From the NCBI GenBank assembly GCA_029077775.1, contig JAQNCU010000002.1, positions 1 to 32,843 of the forward strand: DNA of 32,843 nt. Reading direction: 5' to 3'. Positions within the stretch are counted from its first letter, which is position 1; every line of letters begins with the position of its first letter. The notes under the pieces were generated by a model. It searched no databases. It saw only the letters and a list, made by a program, of their open reading frames with translations, and was not told the origin of the DNA. The position numbers were made by a program, and so were the translations under genes. The DNA comes from Acidocella sp. Lineage in GTDB: Bacteria; Pseudomonadota; Alphaproteobacteria; Acetobacterales; Acetobacteraceae. Below are positions 23,785 through 31,884 of the stretch, piece after piece.

Positions 23785-24887
23785 GGCGGACGACCGCGTT
23801 TTTCGGGGTTTTGATGCTCGGGGTGCTGGTCCCGGGCTTTGCCGCCGCGGATGCGGTGGCCGAGGCGCGGGCGGCATTGGCGGCCCATAAACACGCGGCC
23901 ATGGAGGCACGCGCCGAGGCGCGCGCCCAGGCGGCGCGCGCGGCGCTGCTGGCCGAACAACAGATAGAGGCCGCCGCCGCCTTGCGCGGGTTGGAAGACC
24001 AGACCGGCCAAGACGCTGAGACTCTGGCCGATTTGCAGGCGCGCCAGCAGGCGGCGGGCCGCCGGTTGGTGGCGGCGCAGGCCGCTTTGGGCGCGTTGTT
24101 GCCGGTGATGCAGCGGCTTTCAGCCCAGCCGGAGGCGGCGTTGCTGGCGATGCCGGAGCCGCCCGGCGATGCCGTGCGCGGGGTTGCGATCATGCAGGGG
24201 ATCGCCGCCTCGATCGCGGTGCAGGCGCAAGCTGTGCAGACCGAGACAAGACGGCTGGCTGGGTTGGTAAGCGCGGCACAGGCCGCACAGGCGCGGCTGG
24301 CCGCCGCCGCCGCCACACAGCAGGCGGCGGAAGGTCAGCTCTCGGTGGAGATCGATGCCGCGAAGGCCGATGAGATGCAACAAGCCGACACCGCCGCGCG
24401 TGAGACCGAGGCGAGCCTGGCTGCGCAGGCCAAGCTGGACACACTGAATGCCGCTATCGCCCGGTTGGTGCCCCGGGCCGGAGCGCCCGCTTTGCCCGAA
24501 GGTGCGGGCGCAGCACCGGTGGCCGGGCGCATTGTTCAAAATTACGGTGCCAGCACGCTTGCCGGGCCCGCTGAGGGCGTGAGCTATGATGCTGCCCCAG
24601 GTGCCCGGGTGACGACGCCCTGCGCCGGGACAGTGATGTTCGCGGGGTCGTTTCCGGCCTACGGGCTGATGGTGATCGCCGATTGCGGCCAGGGGACCAG
24701 CCTCGTTCTGGCGGGTATGGCGCATCTGGATGTCGCGACCGGTGAGCGGCTGGCGCGTGGCCAGCCCATCGGGTCCATGCTGGGCTATAACCCGCAGGAC
24801 CCGGCGCATTTGCCGGTGCTGTATGTTGAATTGCGGCAGAATGGCCACCCGGTCGATCCCGCCGGTTGGCTGCGCGCGGCGCGGTGA
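23781..24887 (+). CDS. EnvC-like murein hydrolase activator, LytM (peptidase M23) domain with degenerate zinc site
   Basis: 368 residues starting at GTG (23781), overlapping the gpmI stop. A Sec signal peptide (FFGVLMLGVLVPGFAAADA) is followed by an Ala-rich coiled coil over about residues 25-210 and a C-terminal LytM domain (about 245-368). The usual zinc ligands are missing: the first HxxxD position reads GVSYDAAPG and the final HxH is replaced by LYVELRQNG. This is the pattern of EnvC, which activates amidases rather than cutting murein itself. Likely periplasmic, acting in cell division. The same gpmI-envC-ctpA order is common in proteobacteria. Confidence 0.88.
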   Translation: MRRTTAFFGVLMLGVLVPGFAAADAVAEARAALAAHKHAAMEARAEARAQAARAALLAEQQIEAAAALRGLEDQTGQDAETLADLQARQQAAGRRLVAAQAALGALLPVMQRLSAQPEAALLAMPEPPGDAVRGVAIMQGIAASIAVQAQAVQTETRRLAGLVSAAQAAQARLAAAAATQQAAEGQLSVEIDAAKADEMQQADTAARETEASLAAQAKLDTLNAAIARLVPRAGAPALPEGAGAAPVAGRIVQNYGASTLAGPAEGVSYDAAPGARVTTPCAGTVMFAGSFPAYGLMVIADCGQGTSLVLAGMAHLDVATGERLARGQPIGSMLGYNPQDPAHLPVLYVELRQNGHPVDPAGWLRAAR

Positions 24888-24981
24888 GGCGCATGGCGGG
24901 GTGCGGTGGGTCTGGATAAATCGGTGACTATGCTATCTAATAAGGAGCCTGGGGTCGCCGGGCGCGGATAAGGATTTTCGG

Positions 24982-26358
24982 ATGAGGTTGCGTAGCGTTT
25001 TGATGGTGAGTGGGGTATTTGTCGCGGGGCTGGTGATCGGGACAGTCGCCGGACCAGGGCAACGCGCGATGGGGCAGGATACGCCCAGTAACAGCACTTA
25101 CCAGCAGCTTTCATTGTTCGGGGACATCCTGACGCAGGTGAAAGAGAATTATGTGGTGGATCCGCCATCCGAAAAATTGATCTATGACGCGGTGAACGGG
25201 ATGTTGGCCGGGCTAGACCCGCATTCAGGTTATATGAATGCCCAGCAATTCGCGGATATGCAGGTGCAGACATCCGGGCAGTTCGGCGGGCTGGGGTTGG
25301 AAGTGACGCAAGCCAGCGGGCTGATCAAAGTGATCACCCCGATCGACGACACGCCGGGGGCAAAGGCCGGGATCAAGCCCGGGGATATTATTGTTGAGAT
25401 CAACGGTCATTCCACCCAGGGGCTCAGCCTGGACGATGCGGTGACCAAGATGCGCGGGCCGCCGGGTACGCAGATTACCCTCATGCTGAAGCGGGTGGGG
25501 ATCAATACGCCCGTGATGGTGACACTGACCCGTGAGATCATCAAAATTCAGGACGTGAAGGACAGGTTGTTCACCACGCCAGCGGGCGATGTGGGTTATA
25601 TCCGGCTGGATAGTTTCGATGAGAATGCCGATCCGCATATCCGCGCCGCCGTGGCCAGCCTGATGAAGCAGGCGCATGGCCCGATCCATGGGTATATTCT
25701 TGACCTGCGGGACAATCCGGGCGGGTTGCTCGACCAGGCGGTGGCGGTGGGTGATGATTTTCTGAATGCGGGGGAAATTGTCTCGACCCATGGGCGGCAC
25801 AAGCAGGACGATGCCGCCTGGTATGCGCAGCCCGGTGGCGATATCACCGGCGGCGCGCCGGTGGTGGTATTGACCAATGCGGGGACCGCCTCAGCCGCTG
25901 AGATCGTGACGGCGGCGTTGCAGCAGAACCGGCGGGCGTTGGTGCTGGGGACACAGACCTTCGGCAAGGGGTCGGTCCAGACGATTATGCCGATCGACAA
26001 TGCCGGGGCGTTACGCCTGACCACCGCGCTTTATTTCACGCCATCGGGTAAATCCATCCAGGGCTATGGCGTGACACCGAATGTGATCGTGCATAGCAGC
26101 CGCACGCCGGAGGATGCGTTCGGCCAGCTGCGCGAGCCGAATTTGTTGAACGCTTTTAATAACCCGACGAAGCAGCAGGGCGCGCCGCTGCCGCCGGCGC
26201 CGCCACTGCCAAGTGTGGTCAAGACCATACCGGACAAGCCCCCGGTCGGGTGGCCCGCTTTTGACGCCGCCAAACCCGCGACCGATTTCCAGTTGCAGAT
26301 GGGCCTGAAGCTGGTCGATGCGATGGGTGCTGCGCGCACCACGACCGCCGCCAATTGA
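24982..26358 (+). CDS. ctpA: Carboxy-terminal processing protease, S41 family
   Basis: Periplasmic serine protease of 458 residues. An N-terminal signal or anchor (VLMVSGVFVAGLVIGTVAG), the YVDP/LDPHSGYM region, a PDZ domain at about 100-185 (GLGLEVTQASGLIKV, AGIKPGDIIVEING), and the catalytic Ser304 in GTASAAEI with Lys329 in TFGKGSVQT. A Pro-rich linker near 390-415 precedes a short C-terminal segment. Substrates of CtpA are usually murein hydrolases or their regulators, fitting the EnvC-like neighbour. ATG at 24982 has AAGGA about 9 nt upstream. The stop overlaps the rppH start by one base (TGATG). Confidence 0.95.
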   Translation: MRLRSVLMVSGVFVAGLVIGTVAGPGQRAMGQDTPSNSTYQQLSLFGDILTQVKENYVVDPPSEKLIYDAVNGMLAGLDPHSGYMNAQQFADMQVQTSGQFGGLGLEVTQASGLIKVITPIDDTPGAKAGIKPGDIIVEINGHSTQGLSLDDAVTKMRGPPGTQITLMLKRVGINTPVMVTLTREIIKIQDVKDRLFTTPAGDVGYIRLDSFDENADPHIRAAVASLMKQAHGPIHGYILDLRDNPGGLLDQAVAVGDDFLNAGEIVSTHGRHKQDDAAWYAQPGGDITGGAPVVVLTNAGTASAAEIVTAALQQNRRALVLGTQTFGKGSVQTIMPIDNAGALRLTTALYFTPSGKSIQGYGVTPNVIVHSSRTPEDAFGQLREPNLLNAFNNPTKQQGAPLPPAPPLPSVVKTIPDKPPVGWPAFDAAKPATDFQLQMGLKLVDAMGAARTTTAAN

Positions 26359-26852
26359 TGCCGGTGATCGACCGGGCGGATCTGCCGTATCGGTTGAATG
26401 TGGGCGCGGTATTGTTCGGGCGTGATGGCCGTGTGCTGGTGGGAAGGCGGGCAGGGCTGAAGCCCAAAGCGTGGCAATTGCCGCAAGGCGGCATCGACGC
26501 GGATGAGGACCCGCGCGATGCCGTGCTGCGCGAATTGGGCGAGGAGATTGGCACCGCCAATGCCGAGATTCTGGGCGAACACCCGCAATGGCTGGATTAT
26601 GATCTGCCCGATGAGTTGATCGGGCGGGCGTTCCGGGGGCGGTTCCGTGGCCAGCGGCAGAAATGGTTTGCTTTGAGATTTCTCGGGACGGATGCCGAGA
26701 TCAACCTCGACGCCGATGCCCACCCGGAATTCGATGCCTGGAAATGGGTGGCGCTGGATGAGCTGGCCGGGCTTGCCGTGTCGTTCAAGCGCGGGATTTA
26801 TGAGACCATCGCCAGGGATTTTGCGCGGTATGCAGCCCCAGAGACCCGATAA
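26358..26852 (+). CDS. rppH: RNA pyrophosphohydrolase (Nudix)
   Basis: Removes pyrophosphate from the 5' end of mRNA to start decay. 164 residues: LPYRLNVGAVLFGRDGRVLVGRR start, AWQLPQGGIDADEDPRDAVLRELGEEIG (the Nudix box, in short parts here: GGIDADED, RELGEEIG), and QRQKWFALRF plus HPEFDAWKWVALDEL, all typical of RppH/IalA. ATG at 26358 shares its A with the ctpA stop, so translation is coupled. A strong AGGAGG of the next gene follows its stop. Confidence 0.95.
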   Translation: MPVIDRADLPYRLNVGAVLFGRDGRVLVGRRAGLKPKAWQLPQGGIDADEDPRDAVLRELGEEIGTANAEILGEHPQWLDYDLPDELIGRAFRGRFRGQRQKWFALRFLGTDAEINLDADAHPEFDAWKWVALDELAGLAVSFKRGIYETIARDFARYAAPETR

Positions 26853-26864
26853 CAGGAGGATTTT

Positions 26865-27521
26865 ATGATCGAACTGACCGCCGCTGACGGGCATCGCTTT
26901 AACGCCTTTGAGACCGGAGATATCAACGCGCCGCGCGGGCTTGTGGTGGTGCAGGAGATTTTTGGTGTGAACGCGCATATGCGGCTGGTGAGCGAGCGGC
27001 TGGCGGGGTTTGGCTACCGGGTGCTCTCGCCCGCGATGTTCGACCGTGCGGCGCGTGATGTGACGCTGGATTACACGCCGGAGGATGTGCAAAAGGGGCT
27101 GGCCCTGCGCGCCGAGATCTCCGAGGACGCGGCGTTGATGGATCTGGAGGCGACGGCGTCGGCCTTTGGTGGGCGGCCCGTGGGGATTATCGGGTATTGC
27201 TGGGGCGGCAGCCTGGCGTGGCTGGGGGCCACAAAGTCGTCTCATTTCAAGGCCGCCATCTGCTGGTATGGTGGCGGGATTGCCGCGGCGAAGGATGCCA
27301 AGCCGGGTTGCCCCGTGCAACTGCATTTCGGTGAGGCCGACCATGGCATTCCGATGAGCGATGTGGCGGCGATCCGCGCCGCGCAGCCGGGGGTGGACAT
27401 ATTCACCTATGCGGGCGCGCAGCACGGCTTTGGCTGTGAGGCGCGGGCGAGCTATAGCGCGCCGGATTGCGAGTTGGCGGAATTGCGCAGCCTCGCGTTT
27501 TTTGCCGAGCATTTGAGGTAA
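26865..27521 (+). CDS. Dienelactone hydrolase family protein
   Basis: 218-residue alpha/beta hydrolase. VVVQEIFGVNAHMR holds the conserved Glu31; the nucleophile is Cys112 in GYCWGG; Asp159 (HFGEADHGIP) and His187 (AQHGF) complete the Cys-His-Asp triad of dienelactone hydrolase. Family members cleave cyclic lactones in aromatic degradation, but many are general esterases; no degradation genes are adjacent. The start has a perfect AGGAGG (26854-26859) 5 nt upstream, the best Shine-Dalgarno in this block, suggesting strong independent expression. Confidence 0.93.
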   Translation: MIELTAADGHRFNAFETGDINAPRGLVVVQEIFGVNAHMRLVSERLAGFGYRVLSPAMFDRAARDVTLDYTPEDVQKGLALRAEISEDAALMDLEATASAFGGRPVGIIGYCWGGSLAWLGATKSSHFKAAICWYGGGIAAAKDAKPGCPVQLHFGEADHGIPMSDVAAIRAAQPGVDIFTYAGAQHGFGCEARASYSAPDCELAELRSLAFFAEHLR

Positions 27522-27540
27522 TTTTGTTTAGGCCCGGATA

Positions 27541-27577
27541 ATCCCTGATCGAATCGCTTTGCGATCCGATCAGGGAT
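27541..27577. repeat. Large intergenic palindrome A
   Basis: ATCCCTGATCG (27541-27551) pairs with CGATCAGGGAT (27567-27577); after one A/C mismatch ATCGC pairs with GCGAT around a TTT loop. That is 16 paired bases in 37 nt. No T-run follows on either strand. It lies 20 bp after the dienelactone hydrolase stop. It may be a REP-like element or a Rho-independent structure for both converging genes. Confidence 0.8.
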
Positions 27578-27616
27578 CTGTATCTGGCTCTACCGAAATA
27601 TCCAGAGGGCGATTCA

Positions 27617-27655
27617 GACTCCAGGTTCGCTCGCAAAACGAGCGGACCTGGAGTC
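27617..27655. repeat. Large intergenic palindrome B
   Basis: GACTCCAGGT (27617-27626) pairs with ACCTGGAGTC (27646-27655); after one T/G pair CGCTCG pairs with CGAGCG around CAAAA. The plan is the same as palindrome A: long outer stem, single non-canonical position, inner stem, small loop. It lies 9 bp from the stop of the chromate-transporter C-half. GAATCGC within A (27551-27557) is inversely repeated as GCGATTC (27609-27615). Confidence 0.8.
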
Positions 27656-27663
27656 ATTGCGCT

Positions 27664-28188
27664 CTAAGTGCCGAGAATGAGCCCGACCAGCGCGCCGCCG
27701 CCGAGCAGCCATAACGGGTGGAGGTTGCTGCGCCAGGCAAGTATTGCCACCAGCAAGGTGGTGGCCGTGAGGGTGAAACCAGTATCCGCCTGGCGCACCA
27801 GCACCCCGGCGGCGGCCAGAATGAGCCCGGCGGTGACCGGCAGCAAAGCCGCTTGGATGATGCGCCGCCATCTGGCTTCACGGTAGGTCTCCCAGACCTG
27901 GGAGACGATAACGACCAGGATGCCAGCGGGCAGGATCATCGCCAGGGTGGCGATTATGCCGCCTGTGACGCCAGCCATATGTGCGCCGATCAGGGTGGTG
28001 ATGAGCACGTTCGGCCCGGGAGCGGCGTTTGAGATGGCGTAAAGCTGGGAGAATTGCGCGGGGCTGAGCCAGTGGCGCGAGGTGACGATCTCGGCGGCGA
28101 TTTCCGGCAATGTGCTGTTGATGCCGCCGACCGCCAGCAGGGATAATTTGCCAAAAATCAGCGTGAGCGTGACGAGGATATTGGTCAT
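27664..28188 (-). CDS. Chromate transporter ChrA family, C-terminal half protein
   Basis: 174 residues with about five hydrophobic segments: FGKLSLLAVGGINSTLPE, SRHWLSPAQFSQLYAISNAAPGPN, then the GVTGGIIATLAMILPAG segment. This is one half of the CHR fold; in short-chain ChrA systems two half-proteins assemble to the full transporter. The start ATG at 28188 overlaps the stop of the N-half by 4 bp; the longer open frame upstream is inside that gene. Substrate is chromate or an unknown anion. Convergent with the dienelactone hydrolase gene. Confidence 0.9.
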   Translation of the reverse strand: MTNILVTLTLIFGKLSLLAVGGINSTLPEIAAEIVTSRHWLSPAQFSQLYAISNAAPGPNVLITTLIGAHMAGVTGGIIATLAMILPAGILVVIVSQVWETYREARWRRIIQAALLPVTAGLILAAAGVLVRQADTGFTLTATTLLVAILAWRSNLHPLWLLGGGALVGLILGT

Positions 28189-28748
28189 GCGGCACGGCGC
28201 GCAAGGAACAGCGACACCGGCACGACGATAAGCATGGTCACGGGCAGCGAGAGATGCACGAACACGACCAGGGCAAAAACCGCAAGGCTGAGCGGGATGT
28301 TGCGGCGGTTGGCGAAAATCGGCCCGGCGATGCGCAGGGCGGTGCCGAGCACCAGGCCCGCGGCGGCGGCGGCCAGGCCGGCCAGCGCGTGCTGGGCAAG
28401 CGGTAAAGTGCCAAAGCGGGCATAGGCGGCGCCAAGCAGCATAACGATGGCCATTGGGGCCGCCAGCAGCCCCAGGACCGCCGCAGCCGCACCGCTGACC
28501 CCCTGATGCCGGGCACCTATGGCAAAGGCGAGGTTGACGATGTTGGCGCCGGGCATGAACTGACAAAGGCTGAACAGATCATTAAAGGCGACCTGGGACA
28601 TCCAGCGTTTCTCATCGACGATCATGCGCCGCGCCACCGGCAGCACGCCGCCAAACCCGATCACGCCCGCGCTGAGGAACCCGGTGAAGAGCTGGGCATG
28701 GCTTAACCTTGGTGGCTCGGGGCTGGGGGCTGGGGGCGCGTTGGTCAT
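28185..28748 (-). CDS. Chromate transporter ChrA family, N-terminal half protein
   Basis: 187 residues, five to six hydrophobic segments. GFGGVLPVARRMIVDEKRWM, FNDLFSLCQFMPGANIVNLAF and GAAAAVLGLLAAPMAIVMLLG mark the CHR domain. The partner half lies directly downstream with ATGA overlap. A split pair implies that both must be co-produced. Its start is divergent from pstS, with the Pho box between them. Confidence 0.9.
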   Translation of the reverse strand: MTNAPPAPSPEPPRLSHAQLFTGFLSAGVIGFGGVLPVARRMIVDEKRWMSQVAFNDLFSLCQFMPGANIVNLAFAIGARHQGVSGAAAAVLGLLAAPMAIVMLLGAAYARFGTLPLAQHALAGLAAAAAGLVLGTALRIAGPIFANRRNIPLSLAVFALVVFVHLSLPVTMLIVVPVSLFLARRAA

Positions 28749-28783
28749 TGATGTTGATTATGACCGGCGCGGCGCGCGGGCAA

Positions 28784-28801
28784 ATGTCATGGAACTGCCA
28801 T
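28784..28801 (+). promoter_or_regulatory. PhoB (Pho) box upstream of pstS
   Basis: ATGTCAT (28784-28790), four bases, CTGCCAT (28795-28801): two 7-bp direct repeats in the 11-bp spacing of the PhoB box (consensus CTGTCAT-N4-CTGTCAT). One mismatch in each half. Its position about 110 bp before pstS fits activation by PhoB under phosphate starvation. No clear -10 was found. Confidence 0.65.
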
Positions 28802-28910
28802 GAAAACCCCGTGTTCTTTGGCCCAGGCTTCAATTAATGCAGGGTTGCTGAAGTGCCCCGGGTGTTTTGCGCGGGTTTTCAATCAGGGATTTTCATAAAG
28901 GAACGCGATC

Positions 28911-29987
28911 GTGAAACTTATCAATAAAACATCTCGTATGGCCGCGCTGCGCGGCGGAGTCGCGGTTTTAGCCCTGGCTGGTGCCATCGGTGCCGCCGGT
29001 GTGGCCCATGCCGCGACCACTTTGGTCGAGACCGGGTCCAGCCTTCTCTACCCGCTGTTCAACATCTGGGTTCCGGATTTCACCGCCGTCAACCCGGGCA
29101 TTCAGCTTACCACCACATCGACCGGCTCAGGTGCCGGGATCGCGCAGTCGATGAAGGGGCTGGTGCAGATCGGCGCGTCTGATGCGTATTTGTCGGACGG
29201 GATTGTTAAGAAGCACCCGAACATGCTGAGCATTCCGCTCGCGATTTCAGCGCAGACGATCAATTTCAATCTGCCGGGCCTGAATGGGGACAATATCAAG
29301 CTCACGGGGCCGATTCTGGCCGGGATCTATTCCGGCAAGATCACGATGTGGAATGATCCGAAGATCGCCGCGATCAACCCCGGGATCAAACTGCCAGCAC
29401 ATGTGATCATCCCCATCCATCGCGTTGACGGTTCGGGCGACACGTTCATTTTCACGCAATATCTGTCTGACTCGACCCCGGCCTGGGCCAGCACGGTGCG
29501 TTATGGCACAGCGGTTTCCTGGCCAGCGGTAACCGGCGGGATCGGTGCCAATGGCAACCCCGGCATGGTGTCCGCGCTTCAGGCGAACCCGTATGCGGTG
29601 GCTTATATCGGTGTCAGCTTTGCCGACCAGGTGGCCAAGGATAGCCTCGGCGTGGCCAAGATTAAGAACGCCGACGGCAAGTTCCTGTTGCCCACCGCCA
29701 CCACCGTGGGTGCTGCCGCCGATAGCATTGTGACAACCACGCCGCCCGATGAGCGGATCAGCATGGTGTTCGCGAAAGGCGCCGATGCCTATCCGATCGC
29801 GAATTACGAATACGCGATCATCAATGCCAAGCAGCCGGATACCGATACCGCGAGCGCAATCCAGACCTTTCTGACCTGGGCCGTGACTTCGGGCAACGCC
29901 ATGAAATATCTGACCCAGGTGCATTTCCTGCCGCTGCCCGCCGCGATCGTGACGCTTTCGAAGACACAGATCGCGAAGATTAACTGA
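28911..29987 (+). CDS. pstS: Phosphate ABC transporter substrate-binding protein PstS
   Basis: Periplasmic phosphate-binding protein of 358 residues. A Sec signal peptide (VAVLALAGAIGAAGVAHA, cleavage near 34) is followed by the phosphate-site segments ETGSSLLYPLFNIW, TTSTGSGAGIAQ and HRVDGSGDTF, and by GIYSGKITMWNDPKI. The start is GTG at 28911 with AAAGGA 8 nt upstream. A Pho box lies upstream. A 13-bp hairpin follows the stop and precedes pstC. The TTSTGSGAG phosphate loop is intact, so it should be functional. Confidence 0.95.
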   Translation: MKLINKTSRMAALRGGVAVLALAGAIGAAGVAHAATTLVETGSSLLYPLFNIWVPDFTAVNPGIQLTTTSTGSGAGIAQSMKGLVQIGASDAYLSDGIVKKHPNMLSIPLAISAQTINFNLPGLNGDNIKLTGPILAGIYSGKITMWNDPKIAAINPGIKLPAHVIIPIHRVDGSGDTFIFTQYLSDSTPAWASTVRYGTAVSWPAVTGGIGANGNPGMVSALQANPYAVAYIGVSFADQVAKDSLGVAKIKNADGKFLLPTATTVGAAADSIVTTTPPDERISMVFAKGADAYPIANYEYAIINAKQPDTDTASAIQTFLTWAVTSGNAMKYLTQVHFLPLPAAIVTLSKTQIAKIN

Positions 29988-29997
29988 TTGGGCCTGT

Positions 29998-30029
29998 AAC
30001 CCCCTTCCGATTTGGTTCGGAAGGGGGTT
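29998..30029 (+). terminator. Intercistronic hairpin between pstS and pstC, covering the pstC ribosome-binding site
   Basis: AACCCCCTTCCGA (29998-30010) pairs perfectly with TCGGAAGGGGGTT (30017-30029): 13 bp with loop TTTGGT. Only ATT follows, so it may be a weak terminator or an mRNA-stabilising 3' end of pstS. The right arm GGAAGGGGG is also the only good Shine-Dalgarno for the pstC ATG at 30034, which it would hide when folded. Confidence 0.8.
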
Positions 30030-30033
30030 ATTC

Positions 30034-30972
30034 ATGGGTGCTGTCATGAAGATCAAACCTTTCCGGCTTTCTCTCCTGGGCTTGAGCCTGCTGATCCCGG
30101 CGGCACTGGGCGCTGTGGTTTTGTTTTTGTTGCTCTACGCGGGGCAGGCGATAAGTTTCAACGGGTTTGGCTTTCTGGGTGGGGTGAACTGGAATCTCGG
30201 GAATTTATATAGCGACCCGGTGATGACACGCGGCGTGCAGGTGCCATCAGGTGCCGATTACGGGATTTTGGTGTTCGTGGTCGGCACGCTTTTGTCCTCC
30301 GGGATTGCGATTTTGATGGCTGTACCGCTGAGCGTCGGTGCCGCCATATTTCTGGCCGAGGCGGTGCCGGGGACAATCCGTCCGGTGCTCTCAATGCTGG
30401 TCGAGCTGGTGGCCGTGGTGCCATCGGTGGTGTTTGGTTTGTGGGGCATCGCCGTGTTGATCCCGCTGATCGGGACATATCTGGCCCCTTCCGGCAATGG
30501 GTACGGGTTGCTGGCCGCGAGCATCGTGCTGGCGCTGATGATCACCCCGATTATTGCGACCACATTGCTCGATGCGTTGTTGAGGGTGCCGCGGGAGAAC
30601 CGGGAATCTGCATTTGCGCTTGGGGCCACGCATTTTGAGGTGGTGACGAAGGCGATGTTGCCGATGGTGCGCACGACATTGGTCGGGGGCATTGTGCTGG
30701 CGCTGGGCCGTGCGATGGGCGAGACGATGGCGGTGGTTATGGTCTCTGGCGGCGCGATTAATATTTTGCCGCATAGCGTGTTCTCGCCGGTTTCCACCAT
30801 TGCCTCGTTTATCGTGACGCAACTGGACAGCGCGCAATCAGACCCGACGAATATGGCGGTGCGCTCACTGGCTGAGATCGCGCTCGTGTTGTTTTTGATC
30901 ACGCTGGCGGTGAATGCCTGCGCGAAACTGCTGTCCTCGGGAGCGCTCAATGTCCGCAGCCGCCAGCATTAA
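30034..30972 (+). CDS. pstC: Phosphate ABC transporter permease PstC
   Basis: Inner-membrane permease of 312 residues, about six helices. GTLLSSGIAILMAVPLSVGAAIF, PSVVFGLWGIAVLIP and the EAA loop region (RENRESAFALGATHFEV) with ALGRAMGETMAVVMVSG are family hallmarks. The start is ATG at 30034 (Shine-Dalgarno in the hairpin) or ATG at 30046. pstA begins inside its last codons. Together with PstS and PstA it imports phosphate, but the ATPase PstB is not encoded in the window. Confidence 0.95.
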   Translation: MGAVMKIKPFRLSLLGLSLLIPAALGAVVLFLLLYAGQAISFNGFGFLGGVNWNLGNLYSDPVMTRGVQVPSGADYGILVFVVGTLLSSGIAILMAVPLSVGAAIFLAEAVPGTIRPVLSMLVELVAVVPSVVFGLWGIAVLIPLIGTYLAPSGNGYGLLAASIVLALMITPIIATTLLDALLRVPRENRESAFALGATHFEVVTKAMLPMVRTTLVGGIVLALGRAMGETMAVVMVSGGAINILPHSVFSPVSTIASFIVTQLDSAQSDPTNMAVRSLAEIALVLFLITLAVNACAKLLSSGALNVRSRQH

Positions 30973-31822
30973 AGCAAGGCGAGGCGGTTTGGCGGCGCGG
31001 CGCGCGATTATCGGCGGGCTGGGCTGGGCGGCCTGTGGGCTGGCGTTGTTGCTGGTGATCGGGCCGCTGGTTGATATCGTCGGCGTGGTGAGCTGGCACG
31101 GGGCCTCGGCGTTTTCAGTCAAATTATTCACCACGGTCACCAACGGTACGGCGGGCGGCTTGCTGAACGCGATCGAGGGTACGGCGGTGATCACGGTTAT
31201 GGCGATGATCATCGCGGTGCCCGTGGGGGTGGGGGCGGGGATTTATTTATCAGAATATGGCAATAATAAACTCGGTTCGGTTATCCGGTTTCTCTCAGAT
31301 GTGCTGACGGGCACGCCGTCCATCGTGCTCGGGTATTTCTCGTATATCGTGTTCATCAACGCGCTCGGGTGGGATTTTTCAGCCCTCGCGGCGTCGATCA
31401 CGATCGCGATTTTGATTGTGCCGTATCTGGCGCGGATCACCGAGCTGGCGTTGCGCCAGGTACCGAATGCGATGCGTGAGGCGGGGTTCGCCCTGGGTGC
31501 GAGCGAGCCTGCGGTGGTGTTCAAGATCGTGCTGCCGGGTGCGGCCTCGGGCGTGATGACGGGTGCGTTATTGGCGCTCGCGATATCGGTGGGGGAGACG
31601 GCGCCGCTGATTTATACCGCCGGATGGTCGAATTATTTGTGGAACGGCAAGCTCACGCATGAGCCGATCGGGTATCTGACCTATGTGATCTGGACGTTCA
31701 TCGATCAGCCTTATGCGGCGTCGCACGCGCTGGCCTATGCGGCGGCGTTTATCGTGATGATGGTGGTGCTGGCGATCAATATCGGGGTGCGGCTGGTGGT
31801 GCGGCGAGGCAAAGCCGTTTGA
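30950..31822 (+). CDS. pstA: Phosphate ABC transporter permease PstA
   Basis: Inner-membrane permease of 290 residues from ATG 30950, about six helices. GTAVITVMAMIIAVPVGVGAGIYLSE, LTGTPSIVLGYFSY, the EAA loop (NAMREAGFALGASEPAVV) and ALAISVGETAPLIYTAG are typical. GGGAG 6 nt before the ATG supports this start; it overlaps pstC by 23 bp. The operon stops here: the next genes are on the opposite strand, so pstB and phoU must be elsewhere. Confidence 0.95.
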   Translation: MSAAASIKARRGGLAARRAIIGGLGWAACGLALLLVIGPLVDIVGVVSWHGASAFSVKLFTTVTNGTAGGLLNAIEGTAVITVMAMIIAVPVGVGAGIYLSEYGNNKLGSVIRFLSDVLTGTPSIVLGYFSYIVFINALGWDFSALAASITIAILIVPYLARITELALRQVPNAMREAGFALGASEPAVVFKIVLPGAASGVMTGALLALAISVGETAPLIYTAGWSNYLWNGKLTHEPIGYLTYVIWTFIDQPYAASHALAYAAAFIVMMVVLAINIGVRLVVRRGKAV

Positions 31823-31849
31823 GCGCGCCACGACCCTGAAAAACAGACG

Positions 31850-31881
31850 TCTTTTTGCCTCTCTTTCTTCAGAAAAAGAGG
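31850..31881. repeat. Dispersed T/A hairpin element, copy 2
   Basis: TCTTTTT, then CCTCTCTTTC (31858-31867), loop TTCA and GAAAAAGAGG (31872-31881): 10 bp with one mismatch. It shares the pattern TCTTTTT-N3-TCTYTTTC-N4-GAAAAAGA with the element at 7541-7571. It lies between the convergent stops of pstA and yacG and probably ends both transcripts. Confidence 0.5.
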
Positions 31882-31884
31882 ATC

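Noticed and set aside
26064..27512. 482-codon minus-strand frame opposite ctpA, rppH and the dienelactone hydrolase
   Set aside because: Product is His/Arg/Pro-rich and crosses three clear genes on the other strand; a shadow frame.
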